This document shows, one piece after another, positions 43,497-51,420 of a stretch of DNA of 64,000 nucleotides. Source of the stretch: Holophagales bacterium (GTDB taxonomy: Bacteria; Acidobacteriota; Thermoanaerobaculia; Multivoradales; Multivoraceae). The stretch's first letter is position 1. Every line of letters begins with the position of its first letter. A model generated the notes under the pieces. That model saw nothing but the letters and a program-made list of their open reading frames with translations, did no database searches and was not told where the DNA came from. Location: the NCBI GenBank assembly GCA_009843505.1, contig VYDI01000043.1:1-64000 (forward strand). Direction: 5' to 3'. The position numbers and the translations under genes were made by a program.

Positions 43497-45740
43497 TCAG
43501 GCTTCCGGTTCGCCGGCCTTGCGCTTCTCGTCGAGGGCCGACATCAGGCCGACCTCGTTCAGGTAGTTCCCGGCCTTCGCGTCCTTGGCCGCCTCGACCT
43601 GGGCTTCGCTTGCGCCGGCTTCGGCGAGAGCGGAGAAGGGGCATCTGCCGGCCGCGGTCGCGGCCCTGGTTTCCGCCTCGGCCACCGCGCTTGCCTGGGT
43701 TCCATCGCCCTGGCCGATCTCGTAGGCCGCGATCATCTGCTCCATCAGCTCGCGGCCGAGCTCGATGCCCTCCTCGACCGTCTTGATGCCGATCCGGGAG
43801 ACGTGCTTTTCGCGGGCCACCAGTTCGACGCGCTCCTGGGTGCGGTCGCGCATGAAGCCGGCGGGAACCCGGAGGATGCGCTCGACGGCTTCGGCGGTCC
43901 ACTCGTGGTTCGAGAGCAGCGGGACGCGGTCGTCGTCGCGGGCGATCAGCTTGCGTGCGTCGGCCGACGTCTCGGCGCCGTTGCCGTGGGCCGCGGTCGC
44001 CTGCGACATCCGACCGCCCGAAGACGGGCGGTCGGACTGTGACGCGGCTGGCGCCGAGACGCGCCAGCCGGGTTCACGGGCCTCGATCGTCACCGGCTCG
44101 CCGGTCTCGTCCTCGATCATCACGCGGGCGAACTCGAAGGTGACGGTCGGCAGCCTGCTCATCCGCGCCTTCTTCTCGATTCGTGCCTTGGCGCGGCGGC
44201 GGCGGTAGGCGTCCTCGATCGTCTTGAGGGCCAGGCGGGCGTCGGCGGTCCACTTCAGCTTGCGGCCGTCGTAGGTGGTCTCGACCTCGAGACCGCCCTC
44301 CATTTCGGCGATCCGTTCCAGCATCTCTTCGGTGATCTGCTCGAAGGAGTCGCTGCCGCAGACGCCGCAGCGGACGGGGTCGGGTTCGGCCGAGGTGACG
44401 CCGCACTTGCGGCAGATGAAGGTCGGCCGGCTGCGCGCGAGCTGCAGGGCGATCTTCTCCGCCAGGGCCTCCGTCTCGCGGGCGGTGTACTTCGGCATGT
44501 AGCGGTCCATCGCCTCGTCGAGCACGTCGCTCGAGATCACGCTGTGGCCCTGTTCGACCGCCAGACGGTAGAGAGCGGTGCGGGCGATGCCGCGCACCTG
44601 TTCCGGAACGCGCTTGAAGCGCTCCTCGGCTTCGGGGGTCCAGCGGATGCTCTCCTCGGCCTTGACGTCGAGTTCCGGGTGCTCCAGGCGAGTGGTCAGG
44701 AGCAGGTCGCAGGGGCAGGCGCGGAGCAGGTTCTCGGCGTTGCTGCCGAGGCCGGTCTCGCTTTCGTCACTGTGGACGCCGACCCGGCCGATGACCAGCA
44801 TCCAGGGATCGATCTTCCGGGCGTGGTCGAGGACCTTCTGGAACGCCTTGCCGTCGAGGAGCGTCTTCGTCAACTCGACGCCGACCTCGGTCGCCATCGT
44901 CTCGGCGACGTCCAGGTGGGACTGGTAGATCTGCGCCAGACCGGTGTCGATGATCTCCTCGTGAAGCTGGTTCTGCTCCTCGAAGCGGAAGATCTTCGCC
45001 GCGCGCTCGGTCAGCACGTTGACCACGCCCTTGAACACGGAGTAGTGGAGGTAGGGGTCGTAGACCGAGATCGCCTCGACCTTCTTGCCGAAGGTCTTCG
45101 CCAGGTCGATCGCCGTCATCAGCGCTCCGAAGGACTGGGGCGAGCCGTCGACGCCGACCAGGATCGTGTCGCGGCCGTCGGCCTCGGCCTCCACCTCCGC
45201 CTGGTGGCCGTTCCCGTTCCCGTTGCCGTTCGTGACTGACGCCTTCGCCGGCAGCCGCTTGATGACCAGCACGTCCCTGTCAGCGGTGCGGGCGACGCGC
45301 TCGCAGACCGAGCCGATCTGGGTGTCGCGGACGCGGCCGATGCCCATCACGCCGAGTACCGTCAGGTCGTAGCCGGACTCGCGGATGTCGCGGACGATTT
45401 CGACGTGGTGCTTGCCGTCCATCATCTTCGGCTCGAAGTCGAGTCCGGCGTCGTCGCAGACCGCCTTCATCGGCTCCAGGTAGCTCTCCGAGATGAGCTC
45501 CAGCCCCATCGTGATCAGCGAGTCGTGAATCTTCCGCTGGCGGTCGAGTTCCGTCTCCTCGAGGTACTCGTCCGGCAGGGTGTACTCCATCTGCTTGAAG
45601 CGGTAGTCGTGCATGCTGGCCGCGTAGACGTGGCAGCCGACCATCGTGGAGTCGAACTTGCGGCCCAGCTCGACCGCCGAGGCGATCGCCTGGTTCGAGT
45701 AGTCCGAGTTGTCGACGGGGACGTAGATCGTCTTGTACAT
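43497..45740 (-). CDS. Usp-Usp-zinc ribbon-PCP_red fusion protein
   Basis: 747 residues from the ATG at 45740. Residues 1-160 are a universal stress protein domain (MYKTIYVPVDNSDYSNQAI, VLGVMGIGRVRD...G). Residues about 178-345 are a second Usp domain (ILVGVDGSPQSFGAL). PCP_red segments follow at about 363 (WTPEAEERFKRVPEQVRG), 492 (WTADARLALKTI, diverged) and 611 (WTAEAVERILRVPAGF). A zinc ribbon CRKCG...CGVCG lies at about 442-460. A C-P-F motif occurs near 698. No membrane segment. The architecture is unusual. It lies directly downstream of the cytochrome genes and may report on redox or tetrapyrrole state. Confidence 0.85.
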   Translation of the reverse strand: MYKTIYVPVDNSDYSNQAIASAVELGRKFDSTMVGCHVYAASMHDYRFKQMEYTLPDEYLEETELDRQRKIHDSLITMGLELISESYLEPMKAVCDDAGLDFEPKMMDGKHHVEIVRDIRESGYDLTVLGVMGIGRVRDTQIGSVCERVARTADRDVLVIKRLPAKASVTNGNGNGNGHQAEVEAEADGRDTILVGVDGSPQSFGALMTAIDLAKTFGKKVEAISVYDPYLHYSVFKGVVNVLTERAAKIFRFEEQNQLHEEIIDTGLAQIYQSHLDVAETMATEVGVELTKTLLDGKAFQKVLDHARKIDPWMLVIGRVGVHSDESETGLGSNAENLLRACPCDLLLTTRLEHPELDVKAEESIRWTPEAEERFKRVPEQVRGIARTALYRLAVEQGHSVISSDVLDEAMDRYMPKYTARETEALAEKIALQLARSRPTFICRKCGVTSAEPDPVRCGVCGSDSFEQITEEMLERIAEMEGGLEVETTYDGRKLKWTADARLALKTIEDAYRRRRAKARIEKKARMSRLPTVTFEFARVMIEDETGEPVTIEAREPGWRVSAPAASQSDRPSSGGRMSQATAAHGNGAETSADARKLIARDDDRVPLLSNHEWTAEAVERILRVPAGFMRDRTQERVELVAREKHVSRIGIKTVEEGIELGRELMEQMIAAYEIGQGDGTQASAVAEAETRAATAAGRCPFSALAEAGASEAQVEAAKDAKAGNYLNEVGLMSALDEKRKAGEPEA

Positions 45741-45808
45741 GGTGCTGTCTCTTGTGTTGACGGAGTGTCGGGTCAGAGAGATTCTGCTTGTGCCGGGAGA
45801 GTTCGGGG

Positions 45809-47584
45809 TCAGACGGCGGGGGCCTCGGTCGCGGTGAGGCTGGCGCCCGAGGTCCCTTCGCCGGCCGCCTGCTGCCGGGCCCGGCGGCGGACCAGGAAGA
45901 CGACCAGCAGCTCGATGGCGAGCACGATCAGAGCGGCGCGGAGTACCGGACCCGCCACGGCCTGCTCGACGCTCGGCTCGGTGTAGACGTAGAACCAGGA
46001 CGACAGGGCCCGCTTGTTGCCGCGTTCGCGATTGAAGCCGTCCCAGACGCTGAAGGCGACCGGCGTGTACTGCTCCTCGGCGAAGCTGACTCCGGCTCGC
46101 GACGAGCGGCGCCGCTTGTAGGTCACGGTCCACGCGCCCTGGTCGTAGGAGGTCACCGCCTCGACGATGTCCGCCTCGGTCGGCTCGATCGCATCGCTGC
46201 CGCGGCCCCGGAAGGTGTCGGCGACCCCGTAGGTCAGGTTGACGAACCAGAGGTCGACCGGGTTCTGTGCGTCGCCGTACAGGAAGTACGGCTTGAGTTC
46301 GGGGGACTCCGCGGGGGCCAGTGAGGCCGGGAACTGCAGCGCCACGGCGTCCGAGAACTCCGCGCCGCCGGCGCCCGCGTCGGCGGTTCCGAAGAAGTCG
46401 TCGCCGCCGTCGCCAAAGAAGTCGTCACCGCTGTCGCCGAAGAAATCGTCTTCCGCGGGCGCTTCCTCGCCGCCGAAGTCGCCGAAGAAGTCGTCGGAGT
46501 CGCCGCCGTCGTCGCTCTCATCGCCGCCAATGCCGTTGTCCTCGTCCCACATCGGCACTTCCAGGCTCGGGTTGTTGCGGCCCGAGGTGTCGGCGCGCAG
46601 ATCGTGCCAGCGGACCCGGAACGCGATCTCGTCGCGGTTGTAGACCGCCTGGGCCTCGATCGAGGTGACGGGGGGGAAGAAGTTGCGCCCCGGCTCGGTG
46701 ATCTGGCCGACCAGGGGGAAGCGGGTCATCGGCGCGGACTCGAACAGTGCGTCGAGCGACTCCCCGTCCTGCAGGTCGATCGGCTCGTCCGAGTAGACCG
46801 CCGTGATCAGGGTGCCGTAGTTCGGATCGTCTCCGTCGCCGAGGGAGTAGACGTAGTTCACCAGGTGCTGGCGATCCTCGACCTCGAGTGAGTCGGCGTA
46901 GGACGGCATGGGCGTGCCGTTCAGTCCGGTGGAGAACGTGCGGTAGATGTCCTCCTTGGTCGGACCGCCGCGGTAGGTCCAGCGCTGGGTCAGGTCGGCG
47001 GCCCTGATCGGGTCGCCCTTGTCGTTGACCAGGGTCGGCGCCGACGCGCCGTCACCGCGGCCGACCTCGCCGTGGCATGCACCGCAGGCTTGCTCCTCGT
47101 AGAGCACGCGTCCGCGGGCGATTGACTCCTCGGTCGATTCGAGCGGCCGGGGAATCTCGATTGGCTCGGCGTAGCGGTCGGGGTTCTCGAAGTCGGGCGA
47201 GAAGGACTTGATGTAGTAGATGACGTTCTGGATCTCGGCGCTGGTCAGGTTCGGCCAGCCCGGCATCGAGGTGTAGGGGGCTCCGATCTCGATGATCCGG
47301 CGCAGGTCGTCGTCCGTCGGCAGCATGCCGTTCGGCGTCGTGCGGAACTTGTACTTGCCGGTCGTGAAGTCGCGCGGCTTCGGCCGGACCCGGGGCGTGG
47401 CGTAGCCGTTGCCGTCACCCGTGTCGCCGTGGCACTGGCCGCAGTACTTGTCGTAGACGACCTTGCCGGCCGCGCGCTGCTCCTCCGTGCCGAGGTCCAC
47501 TTGCGCGCTGGCCGGTAGAGCCACGAGCAGAGCGGCGGCGAGCGTTGCCGCAGCCTGAGTGCGTCCCATGGCGTGTCCGGTCAT
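45809..47584 (-). CDS. Diheme cytochrome c fused to an ethylbenzene-dehydrogenase-like heme domain
   Basis: 591 residues from the ATG at 47584, overlapping the upstream stop as TGATG. A signal peptide (ATLAAALLVALPASAQ) precedes two cytochrome c domains with CGQCH (48-52) and CGACH (about 165-169). Residues about 250-545 look like an EB_dh domain, which binds a b-type heme in dehydrogenase gamma subunits. It is interrupted at about 350-402 by an acidic insertion with four DDFFG repeats. One membrane helix near the end (VLRAALIVLAIELLVVFLV) anchors it with the hemes outside. It probably passes electrons from the respiratory complex encoded upstream. Confidence 0.85.
   Translation of the reverse strand: MTGHAMGRTQAAATLAAALLVALPASAQVDLGTEEQRAAGKVVYDKYCGQCHGDTGDGNGYATPRVRPKPRDFTTGKYKFRTTPNGMLPTDDDLRRIIEIGAPYTSMPGWPNLTSAEIQNVIYYIKSFSPDFENPDRYAEPIEIPRPLESTEESIARGRVLYEEQACGACHGEVGRGDGASAPTLVNDKGDPIRAADLTQRWTYRGGPTKEDIYRTFSTGLNGTPMPSYADSLEVEDRQHLVNYVYSLGDGDDPNYGTLITAVYSDEPIDLQDGESLDALFESAPMTRFPLVGQITEPGRNFFPPVTSIEAQAVYNRDEIAFRVRWHDLRADTSGRNNPSLEVPMWDEDNGIGGDESDDGGDSDDFFGDFGGEEAPAEDDFFGDSGDDFFGDGGDDFFGTADAGAGGAEFSDAVALQFPASLAPAESPELKPYFLYGDAQNPVDLWFVNLTYGVADTFRGRGSDAIEPTEADIVEAVTSYDQGAWTVTYKRRRSSRAGVSFAEEQYTPVAFSVWDGFNRERGNKRALSSWFYVYTEPSVEQAVAGPVLRAALIVLAIELLVVFLVRRRARQQAAGEGTSGASLTATEAPAV
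46385..46525 (-). repeat. Acidic DDFFG repeat insertion
   Basis: Four copies of a DDFFG unit separated by Gly/Asp/Glu-rich linkers, inside the EB_dh-like domain of the cytochrome. The coding bases are correspondingly repetitive (GACGACTTCTTCGG on the minus strand). Confidence 0.8.
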
Positions 47585-48402
47585 CAGTGCTGCCCCAGGG
47601 CGCGCGGCTCGTAGCCGTTGAAGTCGTAGATGAACAGGTTGACGTCCCACATCTCCTCGTTGGTCAGGAACTTCTCCCAGGCGGGCATGGCGCTGTCCCA
47701 GGGAGTTCCCGAGGCTGGGAGGCCGGGAGCACCCTTGGCGATCCGCCACTGAACGAAGGAGGACTGCAGGATCGGCAGCGTGCCGACGTCGTTGAAGTTG
47801 CTGGGCACCGGGTTCAGGCCGTGGGCGAACATGCCGTCGCCTCCCATGCCGTCGCCATGGCACCAGAAGCAGTTCTCGTAGTAGACGCGGCGGCCGTTCT
47901 CCAGGTGCTTCGCGTACAACTCCGGATCGTCGTGCTTGTAGTGGAGGTACGGATTCTCGGCCGTCGCCATGTCGATCGTCTCGTCGTGGACCGTCATCTC
48001 CGTGGGCGGCGGCGGATGGACCTCCCTGCCGAAGCCTGGCGCCTCGAGCGGAACGGTCAGGTCGGCGTAGACGTTGTAGGCGGCCAGGGCTGGGAGCGCG
48101 ACGAGAAGACCGGCCAGGGCCAGGCGGTAGCGAGGCTCGAGAATCAGGCGCTTGATCGGCTGGACCGTCTCCGCCAATCGCTCACGGCTGGAAGAGGCGT
48201 AGCAGACCAGCGCGAGCCCGGTGATCCCCAGGTAGATCGTTGCGACGGACTGCGGGATCGGCACGGCGAAGCCGAACCTGAAGAAGGCCCACAGGGCGCC
48301 CAGGGTGTAGAGAAGCCAGACGAGGGTGTTGGCCCGCCGCCAGGCGAGCACTCCGCCAATGGCGGCCAGTGCGAGAACAACGGGAAGGTTAAGTCCCCAC
48401 AT
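47584..48402 (-). CDS. Membrane-bound cytochrome c
   Basis: 272 residues. Three hydrophobic segments fill the N-terminal 125 residues (LPVVLALAAIGGVLAW, LVWLLYTLGALWAFF, SVATIYLGITGLALVCY). A single-heme cytochrome c domain follows, with CFWCH near residue 177 and M in DSAMPAWEKFL as the likely sixth ligand. It lies 2 bases after the CX3CH cytochrome gene and overlaps the next cytochrome by TGATG. It probably belongs to the same complex as the CydA-like protein. Confidence 0.85.
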   Translation of the reverse strand: MWGLNLPVVLALAAIGGVLAWRRANTLVWLLYTLGALWAFFRFGFAVPIPQSVATIYLGITGLALVCYASSSRERLAETVQPIKRLILEPRYRLALAGLLVALPALAAYNVYADLTVPLEAPGFGREVHPPPPTEMTVHDETIDMATAENPYLHYKHDDPELYAKHLENGRRVYYENCFWCHGDGMGGDGMFAHGLNPVPSNFNDVGTLPILQSSFVQWRIAKGAPGLPASGTPWDSAMPAWEKFLTNEEMWDVNLFIYDFNGYEPRALGQH

Positions 48403-48404
48403 GA

Positions 48405-48890
48405 TCAGTATCCGAGTTCAGTGTCCAGGGTCACGGTTGGCGTTCCGCCCAGGCTCTGCAACCACGCGATCACCGCTTTCATTTCGTCTTCCGAGAGGCT
48501 GATCGGCGGCTGGTCTATCGGCTGCATTCCATCCGCAAAGCCGGGAACGATGAACGCCGCCGGCTCGTAGAGGGACTGGGCCAGGTACTCAAGGCCGGAG
48601 AGCCCTTCGATCTGGGTCGCGGCTCGGGCGCCGATTCCGTCCAGGTCCGGGTAGCGGAGCGGACCGCTCTGTCCGACCGTATGGCAGCCGACGAGGCACT
48701 GTCCCTTGCCGCTGGCGAGTTCCGCGCCGACCGCGACGAGATCTTCCGTCGTCATCTCGGCGCTGATCAGGACGGGCGGCGGCGGGTGGGCCTCTCTCTG
48801 CGGCACGATCTGGCCCAGGTACATGTAGAAGGCCGTGGTGCCCACCACCAGTAGGACCAGGCGGACCGGCATCGGGACGCTCAGCTTCAT
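48405..48890 (-). CDS. Membrane-anchored cytochrome c with CX3CH heme motif
   Basis: 161 residues. An N-terminal anchor (VRLVLLVVGTTAFYMYLG) precedes a small cytochrome c domain. The heme motif reads GQCLVGCHTVG, three residues between the Cys instead of two; the codons TGC CTC GTC GGC TGC CAT are unambiguous. The rest is typical (LRYPDLDGIGARA, FADGMQPIDQPP with a candidate Met ligand, ISLSEDEMKAVIAWL). Its ATG overlaps the stop of the CydA-like gene (ATGA), so they are made together. Confidence 0.85.
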   Translation of the reverse strand: MKLSVPMPVRLVLLVVGTTAFYMYLGQIVPQREAHPPPPVLISAEMTTEDLVAVGAELASGKGQCLVGCHTVGQSGPLRYPDLDGIGARAATQIEGLSGLEYLAQSLYEPAAFIVPGFADGMQPIDQPPISLSEDEMKAVIAWLQSLGGTPTVTLDTELGY

Positions 48891-50818
48891 GCCGCCTGCC
48901 CCCCTTCGAGGCGGTCGCCGCCGTCAGCCACAGTCTTGGGCTCCCAGTCCTTCTTGCCGCCGAGACTGCTGAGCCAGAAGACGACGCCGAGCAGGCCGAA
49001 GAAGATGAGAACGGTGACGGAAACGACCTGGGTCGCGAAACCCAGGGTAGGCGTGTAGGCGTCCGGGGAGGTGTCCAGGACCACGCCGTACACGTGCCAT
49101 TCCTGGCGCAGCCCGGAGCGGACGTAGCCCATCAGTCCCATCAGCCAGGTGAAGCTGAGCGCGATGAAGATCAGCGCATACTGCGATACCGCCGGGATCT
49201 TGCCCCATTTCGTTTCGCCCGACTGCGTGGCGTTGCGGTACAGGGGCAGGTCGATCACCGTGATCACGACCAGCGCCGCGAGCACAGAGTAGACCTGCGG
49301 GATCGCGAAGCGGATGCGCGTCGCCGAGTCGACGAAGTAGCCGTAGACGCCGTAGAAGATGACCAGCGCCGCCGCTGAGGAGAAGACGATCGCCTGTGCG
49401 CGGGTGAGGAGCTGCCGGTGCGGATGGACCGACTGTCTGCCGGTCCGCCGATAGAGCAGGAAGCTCATGTAGGTCGAGAGGATCAGGATGTTAACCGCCG
49501 TGTTCTTGGCCGACATCTGCCCCAGGTAGGAAAGCTGCGGGTGGCTGCTGCCGCCCATCGCGGCGATCTCGGATACGGATGAGATGGCGTAGCGCGGCGT
49601 CGCCCAGACGGCGAAGCAGAGGGCAATCGCGATCAGCAACCACTTGATGAATTTCTGGAAGTGAACGCCGCCCTCCATGCGGCCCATTCCCAGCCAGAGG
49701 TAGTAGTTCGCGCCCAGGAACAGGTTGCCGATGAGAGCCGCCTGGATGACGAACAGCCAGGAGAAGGTGCCGCCCATCATCTGGATGCCCAGGGTCTGGC
49801 TGAACGCGTAGATCTCGGCGGCGAGGTAGTAGCCCGCGAACGGCAGGGGGAGGAAGGCGATGATGGCGACGAAGTTGCCGACGTAGCCCATCCAGTCGAA
49901 GTGGGCCTTCTCCTCGTCCGTCTTCGCCTGCAGGTAGCGGAAGGCGGCGTAGGCGGCGGCGATCGAGCCGCCGAACGCGACGTTGGCGATGATTCGGTGG
50001 ATGTTGATCGGCATCCACGTGAAGTTGAAGAACGCGTCCCGGAGGCTCAGGAGGGCGCCGCTCTCCGAGACGGCGGAGACGAAGTCGGGCACACCGTCGC
50101 CGTCCACGTCGTCGCGCCTGCCGGGCGACATCATGAAGGTGAGCCAGGCGTTCGCGATGAACATGATCGCGGTGCCCACGATGTTCAGCATGAAGCCCAG
50201 GAACAGGTGCATCTTCGGCCCGAACTTGCCCCAGCCGTAGTAGTAGCTGTAGAGGAACAGCGCCTCCAGGAAGAACAGCAGGACGTAGGGCAGGAACGTC
50301 GGCGAGAAGATGTGCATCAGGTAGTTCGTGAACTTCGGGTAGAGGATGATCAGCCCGAAGGTCAGGAACGCCCCGAAGGTGGCGGTCATCGAGAACGAGA
50401 CGGAGAGGAGCTTCGTGAACTCGTAAGCGAGCTTGTTGTAGCGCTCCTCCTTCTTCACGTAGCCGACGAACTCGATGATGAAGGCGAACAGCGGCACTGC
50501 GAGGACGAACGCCGCGAACAGCAGATGGAGCTGCGCCAGCACCCAGACGGTGACCCGGCTGCCAACGAACGGCACGGCGCGGTACTCGGCCTCCTCGTAG
50601 GGCCTGGCTCGCGCTTCGGCCTCGTCCGCTGCCTGCTCGTCGACGATGCCCTGCTGGCGCGGCGTGAGCTCGGCCTCGCCCTGCTCTTCCTGAGCGGCGA
50701 CCTGCCGGTCCGGCTGGCGGTACTCGTTGTCCACGAGGAATCCGCCCAGACGCACCGTGACGATCACGGATATGAAGGCGAGAACGCCGATGCCGAAGAG
50801 GATCCTGTTTCTGTTCAT
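48887..50818 (-). CDS. CydA-like cytochrome bd-type quinol-oxidising membrane subunit
   Basis: 643 residues with an N-terminal membrane helix, a hydrophilic stretch of about 60 residues, then many helices. The CydA family pattern is visible: VLAQLHLLFAAFVLAVPLF with a His where CydA has its first heme ligand, FLEALFLYSYYYGWGKFGP, and INIHRIIANVAFGG with a His like CydA H186. The long C-terminal part has additional helices. No CydB is encoded nearby. Similar bd-like subunits occur beside c-type cytochromes in Nitrospira and Acidobacteriota. Here it sits between ActE and a cytochrome c gene and probably supplies a quinol-binding heme-b module. Whether it reduces oxygen cannot be told. Confidence 0.82.
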   Translation of the reverse strand: MNRNRILFGIGVLAFISVIVTVRLGGFLVDNEYRQPDRQVAAQEEQGEAELTPRQQGIVDEQAADEAEARARPYEEAEYRAVPFVGSRVTVWVLAQLHLLFAAFVLAVPLFAFIIEFVGYVKKEERYNKLAYEFTKLLSVSFSMTATFGAFLTFGLIILYPKFTNYLMHIFSPTFLPYVLLFFLEALFLYSYYYGWGKFGPKMHLFLGFMLNIVGTAIMFIANAWLTFMMSPGRRDDVDGDGVPDFVSAVSESGALLSLRDAFFNFTWMPINIHRIIANVAFGGSIAAAYAAFRYLQAKTDEEKAHFDWMGYVGNFVAIIAFLPLPFAGYYLAAEIYAFSQTLGIQMMGGTFSWLFVIQAALIGNLFLGANYYLWLGMGRMEGGVHFQKFIKWLLIAIALCFAVWATPRYAISSVSEIAAMGGSSHPQLSYLGQMSAKNTAVNILILSTYMSFLLYRRTGRQSVHPHRQLLTRAQAIVFSSAAALVIFYGVYGYFVDSATRIRFAIPQVYSVLAALVVITVIDLPLYRNATQSGETKWGKIPAVSQYALIFIALSFTWLMGLMGYVRSGLRQEWHVYGVVLDTSPDAYTPTLGFATQVVSVTVLIFFGLLGVVFWLSSLGGKKDWEPKTVADGGDRLEGGQAA

Positions 50819-50832
50819 CTGTTCCCCGGGCG

Positions 50833-51420
50833 CTACTGGCGTGCCGCCCGCTCCGCCTGCATCGTGCGGCGTTCCTGCTGCAGTTCACGGACGTAGGCGA
50901 CGACCGCCCAGCGGTCCTCGACCGTCAGCGGGTAGCGGTAGCCCGCCATCAACCCGACGCCGTTCGTGATCACGTCGTACATGCGGCCGTCGTTGTAGGC
51001 GGTGATGCGTTCGTCGTGGAGGGAGGCGGTGGGGGTGCTGGCGCGCTCGAACAGAATGCCCTGGCCCGTACCGCGCTCGTCATGGCAGGGCTGGCAGTAG
51101 ATCGCGTAGCGGTTCTCGCCGCGGGCGAGGACGTCGGCGGTGACCGCGATGGGCGAAGTCTCCAGGAAGTAGCCCGCGTCGTCGCGCCCGAACAGCAGGC
51201 GGTGGTCGACGTCGAGCTGCCCGCGCGCCACGGTGCCCGCGACCGGCTGGCGCATCGCCATGCCGTCGTAGAAGAAGGCGCTCGCCTCCTGAGGGTCGTA
51301 GCGCTCCTGGTAGTCCATGTTCGGGTTGGGGTGGATCGGCGGGAAGGGCGACGGCATGCCCCGGCAGCCGAGCAGGAGCAGGACGGTGGCCAGAACCGCG
51401 GCTTCGGGCAGCCGGCGCAT
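50833..51420 (-). CDS. actE: Alternative complex III subunit E-like lipoprotein cytochrome c
   Basis: 195 residues with a lipoprotein signal (LATVLLLLGCRG). One heme motif, CQPCH (AIYCQPCHDERGTGQG), and a Met in NGVGLMAGYRYPLT as likely sixth ligand. It matches ActE in size, MDYQERYDPQEASAFFYDGMAMR region and position after actB. Its ATG overlaps the actB stop (TGATG). In standard operons ActC and ActD lie between actB and actE; here nothing does. Confidence 0.85.
   Translation of the reverse strand: MRRLPEAAVLATVLLLLGCRGMPSPFPPIHPNPNMDYQERYDPQEASAFFYDGMAMRQPVAGTVARGQLDVDHRLLFGRDDAGYFLETSPIAVTADVLARGENRYAIYCQPCHDERGTGQGILFERASTPTASLHDERITAYNDGRMYDVITNGVGLMAGYRYPLTVEDRWAVVAYVRELQQERRTMQAERAARQ

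Noticed and set aside
41631..44042. Long plus-strand frame opposite the TolB-like gene
   Set aside because: The minus strand has regular beta-propeller repeats and a lipoprotein signal; the plus frame has no recognisable features.
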